Of a stretch of DNA of 64,000 nt, positions 1 to 12,122 are shown piece after piece. How positions within the stretch are numbered: position 1 is the first letter of the stretch; every line of letters starts with the position of its first letter. The stretch spans positions 992,001-1,056,000 of the forward strand of contig JADEYG010000003.1 of the NCBI GenBank assembly GCA_016906335.1, in the 5' to 3' direction. The notes under the pieces are model-generated. The model was not told where the DNA came from, made no database searches, and was given only the letters and a program-made list of their open reading frames with translations. The stretch is from Novakomyces olei (taxonomy: Eukaryota; Ascomycota; Novakomycetes; Novakomycetales; Novakomycetaceae). The translations under genes and the position numbers were made by a program.

Positions 1-239
1 GAAAGAGGCGGGTTTAGGTAGCAAATGAATTTATCCGTGTCTCTGGTTTTGCAGGATTTAAAATTGCGTGGGCTGCTTTATTTTTTTGGCGCAAATAGTG
101 CCCGCGCGAGAGATAGAAGCGCGTTGATCCTACAATACCTATCTTCAATAGTACAAGAGCCGACTTTCAAGCCTATTGCACATGGGCCAGGATCGAAAGC
201 CAATGTATTGTCTTGAAGAATACCAGTAAAATTGGCATT

Positions 240-745
240 GTAGTATGGGGCTATGGTCTTTGGTATCGATCTCAATAATGTCGAGTGGGACACGTTTGAG
301 TTGATAGGAAATGCACTTTATGAGCATAAGTTACTGGTATTCATAGAACAGCCGCACATGCTTATGCTTGAAAACCAATTTTGTTTGACGCACGCGTTTT
401 GATAGAGAGCGTAGATCACGCGAAAACTCACATGACCAAGTCTCTCAGCGGCAGAACGAGCCGAAGGCAAAACCGATTTTATCAATGGCATTCTGATGGG
501 GCGCTGTATGACTCGCCTCCGCCAATAGTAGGCTGTTTGCTAGCAATTCAGACACCGAAAGGGCCCGATATCTGTTTCTCGTGGCACAGCGACTACTATA
601 AAGAGGATTTCAGTATCGATAATGCGCCGTGGTCCACCGCGAGGTCCACCGCGAGTATGTGACCAGAAGAGCAGTGTGTGTTGACTGCAAAACAGTGTTC
701 TCGGGAGCCCAAGAATTTGAGCTGCTAAGTGAGTTTTTGAGTGAG
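240..745 (+). pseudogene. Decayed Fe(II)/2-oxoglutarate dioxygenase (xanthine/taurine dioxygenase-like)
   Basis: Three stretches in different frames resemble successive parts of the fungal XanA/TauD family. Positions 251-376 read FGIDLNNVEWDTFELIGNAL then YEHKLLVF, like the N-terminal ALYEHK-VVF region. Positions 381-660 include RFYQWHSDGALYDSPPP, with the HxD iron ligands (WHSD). Positions 692-745 read TVFSGAQEFELLSEF, like the TAFVSG..YELLS segment. The frames do not join by evident introns, stops interrupt between segments, and a 12-bp tandem duplication (631-654) lies just before the last break. I infer a relic of an xanthine or sulfonate dioxygenase gene that would have used xanthine or taurine with 2-oxoglutarate. 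Alternatively it could be an intron-rich live gene whose splice sites I misread. The C-terminal third (second iron-binding His and Arg) is not visible. Confidence 0.5.
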
Positions 746-820
746 TTTTCTGTAAAGCTAAAAGTCAAACAACTGACACTCATGGTTGGATTGTCTTAAC
801 CGGTCAGTGAGTCGGCGAGT

Positions 821-962
<142 letters not shown>

Positions 963-1193
963 AAGAGGATAATAGATTCATATTTCAACACTTATATATA
1001 ATTGCATGGATAATAAATAGGCATTTAGGTATACGTTTACATGTGGGACAGTGCTATTCCATACATTAATGGAATAATAAAAATAATCTACTTGTCCGCC
1101 AACACAAACTACACAACGACGCGTGGCTTTTAAATTCCTGTGCGGCACTGCACTCCATTGGCTCCGGAATTTACTGCCACTGAGCGGATAGCG

Positions 1194-4100
1194 ATGAATG
1201 TGACCAAGAAGGATGAAGATGGTACGAAGATTGTTATTCAATTCGTTTACTAACGCCTCCCGCAGAGCCAAACACTTTTGCTGGACTGAACAAGGTGCAG
1301 GTGCTTCAAGATGCACGCATCTTCAATCAGTCAAACGTTTCGCTGCTGCGCTGCCGGCTAGTGCTGAGCAAGATCGCGTACTTGCTTGACACTGGCGAGG
1401 TCTTTGCACCTCGCGAAGCGACAGAGATCTTTTTCAATATGACAAAGCTATTTCAACATAAGAACGTAAGCACTAGAACATGAGGAGGAAGAATAATGTA
1501 TAAAAAACAACAAAACAAATCAGAAATGGAAACGATGAACAGTGAAATGGAAATGAAAATGATTAATTGATGATTGATGAATTGAATACTAAGTGATAGG
1601 AAAAACTGCGACAAATGGTGTACGTCGTGATCAAGCAAATGGCACTCGTAGCCGAGGATGTTATTATGGTGACAAGTATTATAATGAAGGACACTGCTCT
1701 GCCGTCGGACGTGCTCTACCGTCCCAATTCGATCCGTGCTCTGTGTCGCGTAATTGACGCGAGTACTGTTCCCGCAATTGAGCGTTTAGTAAAAACTGCG
1801 ATTGTGGATAAAAATGCGACTGTGTCTTCTGCAGCTCTCGTTTCATCGTACCACTTGTTACCAGTTGCTCGCGAAATTGTGCGCCGATGGGCAAACGAGA
1901 CACAGGAGGCAGTTGTATCTCCACAAGTCGGCTCTCAAGTAGCTACTACTCCTTACTTTGCTAAGCTGGGCTACAAGACTCCTCCTTCCAACTTGACTCA
2001 GTACCACGCACTGGGCTTGCTGTACCAAATGCGTCGTCACGACAAGATGGCTATAACTAAACTCATACAGCAATTGACTTCAAAAACTGCTGTTCTTCGT
2101 CATCCGTACTCGAACGCTTTACTCGTCCGGTTTATTGCAAATTTGGCTCATGAAGATTCAAAGTAAGCGCGACATTTTGTTTATATCAAGTAATGCTAAA
2201 TGCCACAGTGCACGACGTCCAATGTTTGCTTTGCTAGAGCAGTTCTTACGTAACAAGAACGATGCTGTTTCCATCGAAGCAGCCAAAGCTATCAGTGAGC
2301 TCCCGGATCTCACAGACGTAGAGGCATCCAGTGCTATCTCGGGTATGAACTTTTGATAATGTTAATTGTATTTACTTTTGTTTTAATTATTTTCAATTCT
2401 TGTTTTGCTTTCACTCTACTATGATTATTCTGCTATTGGACTATTCTATCAATGCTTTTCGCTTTCCCTTCTTTCGTGTTCTCACAAACACAGCTATGCG
2501 GTCTCTATTGTCGTCTCCGAGATACATCTCCCGTTTTGCGGCTATTAGAGTATTAAATCGCTTTTCTATGACTCGGCCGGGCTTAGTTAACGTGGCAAAC
2601 GAGGAAATTGAGAGCCTTATAACCGATCCGAACCGCTCGATTGCTACCTTTGCCATTACGACGCTGCTCAAAACGGGCAACGAGTCGAGTGTGGACCGTC
2701 TCATGAAACAGATTGAAGACTTCATGGAGGAAATCTCTGACGAGTTCAAGATTATAGTCGTAGACGCAATAAGATCATTGTGCCTTAAATTCCCACGTAA
2801 GCAGGCAAACATGGTGAAGCTTTTGGCGGGCATCCTTCGGGACGAAGGTGGATACGAGTTTAAATCCGTTGCAGTTGATGCAATCTTTGATCTGATCAAG
2901 TACGTTCCCGAAGCCAAGGCAGATGCGCTATCTCAGCTGTGTGAGTTTATTGAGGACTGCGAGTTTAATGTTCTTGCTGTGCGCATCCTTCATTTGCTCG
3001 GTGTTGAAGGCCCCAAAACTCCTCACCCCACAAAGTTTATTCGCTACATTTACAACAGAATCGTGTTGGAAAACGCTGTTGTCCGTGCGGCGGCTGTAAA
3101 TGCTCTTGCACGGTTCGGTACAGACTGCCCTCAGCAAGATTTGGATCTGCAAAACAGTGTCCGCGTGCTTTTGCGCCGGTGCCTAGACGATGCAGACGAC
3201 GAAGTTCGTGATCGGGCAGCAATTCAACTGGACTACCTCGACAATCACATGTCACTGCTTAGAAATGGAGAGGAAAATGATGGAAACAGCAATAAAAACA
3301 ACAATAAAAATAATAAAAAAGCTTCAGCGCTCGTGCCCTTTGTTGGCAATGATGTCTCCTTTTCTCTTCCCGCTCTGGAGCGAAGTCTTGTCATTTACGT
3401 GAGCGGAGACGCCTTTGATACTGCGTTTGATATTGAACAGGTGCCGTTGATTACAAGGGAGCAGGCTGATGCAGAAGCTTTGCTGACAAAAACTCAACAG
3501 ACTCAGGCAATAGCCATGCCAGTGAGCAGTAACGGCTCAGACAAAGCTGGAGCAGAATCGAGAAAGAGGGTCGCTGGATTGCCGGGCAGTTTATCTCATC
3601 TTGCACCACACAGCGCCTACACTGAAGCCCTCTCCAAGATTGCTAATTTTGCACAGTACGGGCCGATTGAGAAATCGTCGCTGGAGCCAATGTACCTGAC
3701 GGAGAGGGAAACAGAGTTTGTAGTGACGGCAATTGCCCACATTTTCAAGGAGCATATTGTTGTTCAGTTTGATATTGAAAACACGCTTGCTGATTCAGTC
3801 TTGGAGAACGTTTCAGTTGCCTGTGCTGTTGAAGACGCGGACGCATCTCAGTTACAGGCAGAGTACGTTCTTCCAGCGCCAACGATTCTGCCAAATACAA
3901 GCGGCAGCGTCTATGTTGCCTTTGCTCGTGTGGATCCTTCGATTCTTGCCGTCGCAGAGTTCACGAATGCCCTGCAATTTACCAGCAGAGAAATTGATCC
4001 TACTACCGGTGGCCCTGAGCCTGGCGATGAAGGTTACGAGGACGAATACCAGATCGAAAACTATGCACTTACCGCCGGAGCCTATATTGTACCCACCCTT

Positions 4101-4424
4101 GTCCCTGATTTTGATAATGTCTGGGAGGCATACGGCCTCGGATCAGAGGCAGCGCAGACCTACCTGCTTGACGGCCAGTCCTCGATTGAACAGGCTATCA
4201 ATAAAGTCATTGCCAGCCTCTCAATGCACCCGGCAGAGGGAACAGAAATTGCTGCCGGCTCTGAGCCCGTGCACACTCTGAAACTGTCGGGAAAGACGGT
4301 CAACGACGCCGCCTGTTTGGCTGTAGTGAAGATGGTTTACAGCGCCAAGACTGGAGTCACTATTAAACTGTCTGTCCGTTCGCCTGACACGGAGACTGCC
4401 CAGTTTGTAGCCGAGAACTTTTAG
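1194..4424 (+). CDS. SEC21: Coatomer subunit gamma (COPI coat)
   Basis: Gamma-COP is part of the heptameric COPI coat that forms Golgi-to-ER vesicles. Exons: 1194-1221, 1266-1465, 1600-2162, 2209-2342, 2494-4424 (951 aa; yeast Sec21 is 935 aa). The first intron has a TTTACTAAC branch site. The N-terminal two thirds is the adaptin-like HEAT solenoid, with family strings such as VLQDARIFNQ, RSIATFAITTLLKTGNESS and LCEFIEDCEFNVLAVRILHL. An Asn/Lys-rich linker from low-complexity DNA (about 3287-3325) separates the trunk from the C-terminal appendage, which keeps DPTTGG and GYEDEYQIE. The start is the only in-frame ATG upstream of the conserved NTFAGLNKVQVLQ segment. All phases agree, so the identification is firm. 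Confidence 0.95.
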
Positions 4425-5136
4425 GCTGTCTAGCGGAGATATTCACATTTAATACAAATGCCTTGATATGGCTTTGAGGCGGTTGAAAGAGTCAAACATG
4501 GTCTTGATGGCTATGGCGCAGGGGCCGTTTGTTTGCGTAGCAGTATTAGAAAGCTTACATAGCAATTCAATTGACCCTATCACGCATGTATAATGGACTA
4601 GATCGCACTATGAAAAGGATGGATGTACCCTTTGGAAACGTGCCAAAATATTGGCAAACTTTTTTAGTAATATTGTGGTAATTAATTAATAATAAATTAA
4701 ACTAAATGAATGTATTTATTTATTTATTTATTTAAAGTCATAATAATTAATTAATTTGTATACTACATAAAATGCTTGCGAATCCTTTATTTAGGAGTCT
4801 ATTTAGTTTGGAATTAACAATGAAATTCTGGTGCAGGGTATTCTGATAAATATATGTATAACGTATTTTTTATATGCCATTACTTTCAAATCACAGAATC
4901 TCGAATGAACAATAATTATTGGTGATTAGCGGCTTGCAGCACAAATAGCATTATAGGAACAAAAGGTCAAGAAATTTGTTGAGGTTATTTCAGGGCAGCT
5001 TCTGCAGTATCTAAATATTATTAATCGGTGTTTCAAAGGCCTTTCATATGGTTCCACATGGCATTATCAACATGTTTCTATATCGGTATCAAGGACGCGA
5101 TTTCGGGCTGTATTTTCTTTTAATAAAAGGTCTATT
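4425..5136. other. Intergenic, convergent gene ends
   Basis: An AT-rich spacer between the 3' ends of SEC21 and the phytase-like gene. It holds a short (ATTT)n run at about 4712-4734. I see no gene or RNA in it. Confidence 0.7.
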
Positions 5137-7448
5137 TCAGAGACTATGATTGGTGTCCGTAAATTTAGGTACCACACCTGCCGGAAGCGTAACCTTAAAC
5201 ACCAGAGCCTGATTGTCCAATGTGTATCCAGAGGCGTCTTTGTACGGAAACGATCCAAAGTCCATAGCGCCTACATTGATTAGTTACCGCAGTCAACGCA
5301 CAGTTCAAAATATATACCGTTTTGCGTAATAAAGTCGTTGTCGCTTAACGAAAACAGGAAATATTCGCCGTCCGCACCATTCACACCGTCGACAGGCACA
5401 AGCGCTAGAGATTCCCACTTTTCGTTAAGCAAATTGCTGTCTTGTTCTCCACCATTACGAACACCAAAGCGGGTCAGTTGGGAATTTAAGTTGTAGTCAA
5501 CGAAGGCACAATACGTAGCTGGCATGATTCCTGACTTTAGGTCGCCCGTATCAGGGTCCGCAATACTTTGATTTACAGCATCGTACTGTCCCAATAAATC
5601 CGTCGCTTCATTCACATCAAAGATATCCGCGTGGCGATAAATGCTAGTAGAGTCGTCCTGTCCATGGCCATGGTCGCTATCGCGCGCAAGGATAAGAAAT
5701 TGTCCATCCGAAACATAAAGAATTTCCGACTGAGCCGCAACGTACGGGTTCTTCTTTTTGGATTTTGTAGGCTGTATCAAATCAATATACATGCGGAAAT
5801 ACAAAATCATACTAAAGAAAACTGTGAATTTTTGCACATACATCAGTATACAAGGGCAGCGGAACCACCCATTCGTTGACAAATGCTTTTTGCGCGATAC
5901 TATACTTCAATAGGCGTGCATTTCCTGAATTGGTGTTAATGCAAATCTCCTGTAAAACAATTATATACTCCTCGCAGATTTTGCGCCCAGGTTGCCTTCC
6001 TGGTCGAGAGCCGACTGAATCAGCACGTACAAGTCAGTGCCGTCGCCGCTCAGACCCTCGAAGCCTTGGTTGTTTGCGCGGCCAGAATAAGGACTGCTTG
6101 GAACCACTGTTCTGTTCAGATCGAAGACTGGTGCAGAATCCGCCGAAAGACTGAGGATGTTTTAGATGTAAGCGTTTTAGAATGTATTAGGTTGGACTAA
6201 CCTTTCTGTGCCATTGCGGTAGGGTATGAAAGCCTCTGGTGGTCGAATAGCGTCGACCATGCGACCAGACGTGTCAAAATGATATATGTACGGTCCATAT
6301 TCGTCTGAAATGTAGAAACTTCCGTCAGAATTGAGCACGAGACCTTCTGCATCGAGAGGAATTCGTCGGCCGCCGGGGCCTGCTCCACCAAAGCCATCAC
6401 CTGGATAAGTAGCGATAGGTAGGTCCGGGAACCCTTCAAGCGAAAGGTGTCCGCTCGCGTCACCGTCGATACCAGTTACAGGTGTTCCATCGGGGCCTGC
6501 GTCAGATTAGCCTTGTTTATAGATAGATACTTCTGGATTACCGGTAAGCAGAATACTGTCGAGATACAATAAATTCAGATTGGGTCCAGATGGATTGGCT
6601 ACAGTGGCGGAATCATTCGGAGTAAGCAGAATGCCAAATTTATGCACACGGCCCTGAAAATTAAGTGTGCCAAGCGTGTTCTAAAAGATTGTCAGCAAAA
6701 GAGTAAGTACACTTTAGCTAGCAAAATGTTTTTCTCTCCATCCTACCCAGCCACGGTCGGGAATGGCCCATAAGATTCCGCTGTAGGATCCATTTAAGTG
6801 CCTTTTCCACGAGGAATGTTCAATGGCAATTGAACTGCCATAGCCGCCCAGTGTATCGCCAAATTTATCTTTGGCATTACCACTCACAAAGCCGTAACCG
6901 GCAAGCGCATTGTAAGCGTAGGTCTTGCCATTGCAGACTGTTGTGTTGACAGCTGCAGAAGAAGTTGTAGTTGTGGAAGACGCTGTCGTCGAATTTGCAT
7001 AATAAAAGCCAGTTACAGAGCTTGTAGCATAACTAGTGAGGCCGTTGCCATCACTGGAACCGCCATCATTTTCGTTGGGCAGACTTGCGATAGGTAAGCT
7101 GTTCCCTCCACTGGCACTGCCGCTCCTGCGAATGCTGCCCGCAGTGACGGAAGGATAAGCGCTCCCGGTAGTATATTCGGCCGGACTCGAGTATGCAGCA
7201 GAAGGAAAAAGTACGGTTGAGCGTTCAAGTGTTATCGTCTGGTACACAGTACTGTACACTGTCTCAGTAACGGCATACTCACCTTTGTTGCCATTGCCAT
7301 TGCCATTGCCATTGCCATTGCCATTGCCATTGCCATTGCCATTGCCATAGATGTAGTGTGTCACTGTCGCATGCTCACAGCTGTAAGGAGCTGCATGAGT
7401 AGGCACGCTGAGCAAGAGACCCACGGACAGTTGCCAGAGCCCACGCAT
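5137..7448 (-). CDS. Secreted phytase-like esterase (PF13449-type beta-propeller)
   Basis: Probably an extracellular enzyme of the 'esterase-like activity of phytase' family; the substrate is not known. Seven exons on the minus strand: 7448-6747, 6680-6542, 6496-6202, 6150-5969, 5924-5842, 5771-5318, 5270-5137 (662 aa). MRGLWQLSVGLLLSVPTHA is a signal peptide. A low-complexity Ser/Thr-rich stalk with an (Asn-Gly)n run follows to about residue 160. Then comes the conserved domain with FGDTLGGYGSSIAI, GILWAIPDRGW, GTLNFQGRVHKFG, DAEGLVLNSDGSFYISDEYG, FLILARDSDHGHG, YRHADIFD and DNQALVFKVTLP. The stalk suggests cell-wall exposure. A TATATATA box lies about 37 bp before the start. All six introns have GT-AG ends and consistent phase. 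Confidence 0.85.
7286..7347 (-). repeat. In-frame hexanucleotide repeat coding (Asn-Gly)n
   Basis: About ten GGCAAT units (minus strand) encode an Asn-Gly run just behind the signal peptide of the phytase-like protein. The unit length keeps the frame, so copy-number change would alter only stalk length. Confidence 0.9.
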
Positions 7449-8152
7449 TTTTGCAATATGGCCCGAATGCTCAGCAGCTGCCGATATATATACTAGAAGG
7501 TTTCCTGTGCGTCACATGCAGGTTTTGCTATGTACACTAATTCCTATTGACAGTCAAAACAAATCACTACTTTTGCAGTTTGGCATGTGCACGTGCCACA
7601 TAATATACCGTCCACGTGTCAGTTACGGAGAATGCTCATTGCGTACGCCCTTCGGCAACTGCTCCCCAACTCGAATGCCGAGTGAATAAGCGGGACATAC
7701 GGGCATTTCCATGCCGAATATGCCGAGTCACACATCACGCCGCCCACTACTTGCTGCTTCCTTTGGCAAGAACTGACCTTTATTACATATTGTAAATTCA
7801 TGTCTACAGACGGGGATCTAGTCAAACTATAATACTCCCTGCAGATATTACTTCCAAAATCTATAGAGAAATATATTTAGCGAGACAAATAGAAATATAT
7901 AAATTCATATTTGAGGAGGGTTAGGGTTAGTTTGACTAATTTAAGAAAGATTTCTACCTACAAGTGCCAGAGACATTATTTTATATCTGTCGGGATATAG
8001 TTAGTCTAGCCATAGCAAGTCAATAATTATATACAGGCCTATGTAATGAACACACCTCATTTACTACTGCTCATATAATTGTCATACAATTCAAGAGTAC
8101 GCTAATAAATAAATCTATAATCGAGATACGAGTCACTTACGCAACCAGCAGC
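7449..8152. other. Divergent intergenic region with telobox
   Basis: A shared upstream region for the phytase-like gene (minus) and SEM1 (plus). It contains a doubled TTAGGG motif at 7918-7930. Small open frames in it look like chance. Confidence 0.7.
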
Positions 8153-8472
8153 ATGTCGTCAGAAACGCCAAAGAGCGACGCGACGCGGCCGCAGACAAAT
8201 GAATCAAAAGACATAGAAACAGACGCCAAAAAATCTGCAGAAGAGACTATTCCTAGTTTGGGTTTGGAAGAGGACGACGAATTCGAAGATTTTCCAGCGG
8301 AAGGTACGTTGTAAGCATGAATCATGATTGGGCTAATGGGCCACGTTCAGACTGGAACAAGGAAGATACCGATATTGGCGTAAGCAAAGACCAGCTGTGG
8401 GAAGAAAACTGGGACGATGATGACCAGGACGACGATTTTAGTGCGAAATTGAAGCAAGTTTTGGAGAAATAA
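8153..8472 (+). CDS. SEM1: 26S proteasome subunit Sem1/DSS1
   Basis: A small acidic protein of the proteasome lid that is also found in the TREX-2 and BRCA2-type complexes. Exons 8153-8303 and 8351-8472 give 90 aa (yeast Sem1 is 89 aa). The first half is a poorly conserved polar tail. The second half is diagnostic: EEDDEFEDFPAEDWN, then LWEENWDDDDQDDDFSAKLKQ, the two acidic Trp-containing binding segments with the C-terminal helix. The intron interrupts the Asp codon before the first conserved Trp. Confidence 0.95.
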
Positions 8473-8848
8473 ACCGGTACAAAGCACGGCATTGATCTTG
8501 GAAACAAGGCTGATCTTGGAAGCAAGGAGCGGCAATCACCAACGCTGACAAGAGTTTATAGTTCGAATTTCTCGGTAGCTATAAAGTTAATTGTTTGGCA
8601 GTTTATCGGTTTAGTCTTTGTGAATATACGAAACATGTGCCAAATGAAGAGGCATAGAGCCTTTATCAACTCACATACAGTTTAATTGCTTGAACCGAAC
8701 TATTACCAGCTATTGAGACCTACAAAAGTGGCACACTGCCTATACTCGTACACCGACTCTACCGTCTTTATCGCGCTGTTTTCCAAACGCCATCGTGTAT
8801 CAGTCCCAGTAATCAACTGCAAGATGGGTCTATAAAGTTATCCATACT
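8473..8848. other. Intergenic, convergent ends of SEM1 and the LYR gene
   Basis: No coding sequence, repeat or RNA recognised. Confidence 0.6.
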
Positions 8849-9446
8849 CTAACGTAGCAATAACTGCAGCTGCTCATTAAGTAGGGCGACGGTCGTTTCA
8901 AGCCCGCTGTATGGTTCCATTTTCTTAATTTGCTCTCGCTGCTTATGTCTTGCCAAAAAGATCCTGTAATTAGCTCGTCATAAAACAATTGTAAAATAAA
9001 TTAATAAATTGAAAAGAAACCCAAGACTTACGGAACATCAAAGCGGCGATGGTACTCGACGCGACAAAGATTCTCTACTATGCTCCGCGCAGCATGGTCA
9101 GAACGTGCTGCCAGCTCGAGGAACTCTAGAGTTGCGTCGACTAGATTTAGCAAACGACCGTTAAACGTTACTATAACCTAGAAACCAGGCAAAACCCACT
9201 TTGATGCTCGAAAGGAGTGCTTTTCTCTTGAAACGCAGCTTTAAGCTTATCTCGAGCAACAAGACGTTGCGGCAGACGATAACGAACGGAGAGACGACAT
9301 AACCGTAGCATTCGTCGATAAAGGCCTTTTACTGTAAAAGTTCCGAACCGCGTGGCCACTGTTGTTCTTCCATTACTGAAGGCCACCGTTCTTTGCACAT
9401 TTTGGCCATTTATAAAAGGGTGAATGAACCGTTGAGCGCTCACCAT
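8849..9446 (-). CDS. Mitochondrial LYR-motif (complex1_LYR) protein
   Basis: LYR proteins are small mitochondrial assembly factors or subunits that usually bind acyl-carrier protein. Minus-strand exons: 9446-9200, 9140-9032, 8963-8849 (156 aa). Residues 42-44 are LYR in the context GLYRRMLRLCRLSVRYRLP, followed by the basic helix ARDKLKAAFQEK. The preceding 40 residues are basic and Ser/Thr-rich, consistent with a presequence. The C-terminal helix KQREQIKKMEPY is not diagnostic of any one member. I cannot tell which client (respiratory complex, Fe-S cluster or mitoribosome) it serves. The 59-nt and 68-nt introns fit in phase. The start lies about 50 bp from a large (TTA)n array. Confidence 0.7.
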
Positions 9447-9493
9447 TGCCTAAAAGGCAAAGCTCATGTTTGACGTCTGTAAATATTCAATTA

Positions 9494-9848
<355 letters not shown>

Positions 9849-9889
9849 CGCAATCTGTCACATGGCATAAGAGCCGTCGCATTGCCAGC

Positions 9890-11548
9890 ATGACGGACTC
9901 TGTACCCGGTGCGTTTCCCGACGAGGCGATTAATGACAGCAAAGAAAACATTACATCAACTCCATCTGATGCGCCAACTGACGCTCAAGGCGCAAAAATC
10001 GTAGACGATGAGATTACGCGGCTGCGCCAGTCCCTTGACGAAGCTCGTAGGGAAATTGAAGTGTTTCGCTCCCGAGTTTCGAGCGGAGAATTGGTGGCAA
10101 AGAGCGATACTGAAACAGAGCAAGCAAAGTTTCGTAGTGACCTAAACAGGGCCATGCTCGAAAAAGCACAGGCTCAGAAGGATCTACGGTCACTGCAGCA
10201 GGTAAGAATTAGCCAAATAGTGGAGCAGACAAAAGACTGGAGTCCAACAAGAGAAAGCAAAAATTAAACATCAAAAAATAAAAAATAAAAAATAAAAATA
10301 AATGAAACAAAACAGAATAAAAGAGACTTGACAAAAATCCAACAAAAAAAGGACGCAAAACAAGTGGCAGTGTAAACCTTTAGTACAGCAGCAACTAACA
10401 GCGCAAAGGAACTTGAATTGCTGACGGCGGACGTCTTTGAGGAGGCAAATAAGATGGTATCCGTAGTACAGCGGGAGAAAGAGCAGTTACGGCTACAGTC
10501 TGAGGATTTACGGAATATAATAACGTCACGGGAGGCAGAGTGCAACGCCCTCAAAGGCATAATACAGGACATGGACTCAAAGAGCGAAGAAGGGTCAAAT
10601 ATAGCGACGGCCAGTGACGTTCAGCAGACAATTCAGCCTGGAAAGTTATCAAAGGACGCATTAATAAGTCTGTTGGAAAAGTGCCGTGAATCCGAGGAGG
10701 CACGTGAGGCGTCCACTGGACGCGAGGCCGATCATTCGTCCCTTGTCTTTCTGGTTTCACGGTTGCTAAGGTCTGCATCGACTCTAGTACAGTCTTCACA
10801 GTACAGTGACTTTATGCAGCTGGTGCGCACTCCTCAGTCGGGCGGCTACAACAAGCCGAGGCCAGTTAAATCTGCTACTATAGGTGAGGCCGCCACGCCC
10901 ATCGGGCAAAGCACACCCGTGGCAAGAGGCCCACTCATGTCGCCCGTGTTTAATAGTGGAGGGCCCCCATCGAGCCCGGTGAACCAAAGCCCCAATGCCA
11001 CGTGGACAAGTAACAGTCCAGCGGTGGGAGCGGCAGGCTCAAACCTGGCAACAGCGATCATTTCGCTGAAGGATACTCGGTTCGGCAGACGGTGCATTAC
11101 TGAAGAAATTGACCCAACAATCCGGCTAGACTCCTCCTCATTGAGCTACTGGACACGTAGCAAAGTGCACACGGCTATTCTTGAAGGCAATCTAATAATT
11201 GAGCCAGTATCTGCACGGAACCCGTCGACATTGCAAGAGTGTACAATATGCCAAGATTTCCCGAAACCCAAATTTCCCTGGCAGTACGGGTTTCGGAGGA
11301 ACCGGCCCGATGCCGATATTTACGCAATTTGTCCCAACTGCTTGCAGAGGCTGAGGGCAGCTGGAGATTTTATTACGTTTCTACGACAGATCAGGGAGGG
11401 TTACTGGAATACAAACGGGGCCCCGTCGGATAGCGACGAAGTAGCAGCATCAGAGACACAGCAGGAGAGCAAAATATGGGAGGAGTGTACACGGCTACGG
11501 CTTTGCATGGCTCTCGCGCGGTGGGGATTACTGCCACGGCAGAGTTAA
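9890..11548 (+). CDS. SEC2: Rab GDP/GTP exchange factor Sec2-like
   Basis: Activates the exocytic Rab Sec4/Rab8 on secretory vesicles. Exons 9890-10201 and 10409-11548 give 483 aa. The intron has a CTAAC branch site (10395-10399) and a CAAAG acceptor, which restores the conserved coiled-coil core: LQQELELLTADVFEEANKMV is the Sec2/Rabin GEF signature. Residues before it are an acidic coiled coil. The C-terminal part has a Cys-rich module (ECTICQDFPKP ... AICPNCLQRLR) and a helical tail, as in other fungal Sec2 proteins. An alternative acceptor would break the frame, so this one is preferred. Expression is presumably driven from the 44 bp plus microsatellite upstream. Confidence 0.88.
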
Positions 11549-12122
11549 CGCCACATGCATTATAATACATAGATTACATGCCAAAGAAGGCTGCTTTTAT
11601 GACGGTTTCCCGAGGGAGAGGAGGGCCGGATACATGTTTCTACATTGCTATCAATATTAGGAGAGGAAGGACTAATATATAAAATAATATAAAATAAGAA
11701 AGACAAGATAGTATGAGATTGAATCAGTACCAATGGGAGGGATAGGAAGAGCGGGTGTAAGCGCTGGCGCAAGGCCCAGGCGGTATTTATTTCGCCTATG
11801 ACAAATGTTTAAGGCTTTGTTTCAAGTATAAAGATATACTTCAATTTCGTTATGACCTACATGCACTATTCTTGTCCTCTTACCATGCACATTTGCCCAC
11901 AAAACTGGTCGATTGTAGTTGGCGTTTTATGTCATCAATCAAACACAGTTGTCTGCTATATTTTTCATTTAAATTGCAAGTTTACTGGTTTCAATCCCAA
12001 CTAACCCTAACCCTGGTAAAAATACAGCTTTAACCCAGCTTTTTCCAAACTCAAACCCAGTCCCCAAATTTTTCATCTTTTTAAAGTCATCGTCGTCGTC
12101 TAAAAAACGTCTTTTTACATAT
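11549..12122. other. Convergent intergenic region with telobox
   Basis: It lies between the 3' ends of SEC2 and APN2. It holds a doubled CCCTAA motif at 12001-12014, here not near any start codon. No gene seen. Confidence 0.65.

Noticed and set aside
7619-7825. Minus-strand frame upstream of the phytase-like gene
   Set aside because: Short, no motif, and in a promoter region.
7918-7930. TTAGGG repeats as a chromosome end or fused telomere
   Set aside because: Each site has only one or two units and is followed by normal genes; repeated placement before start codons fits promoter elements better.
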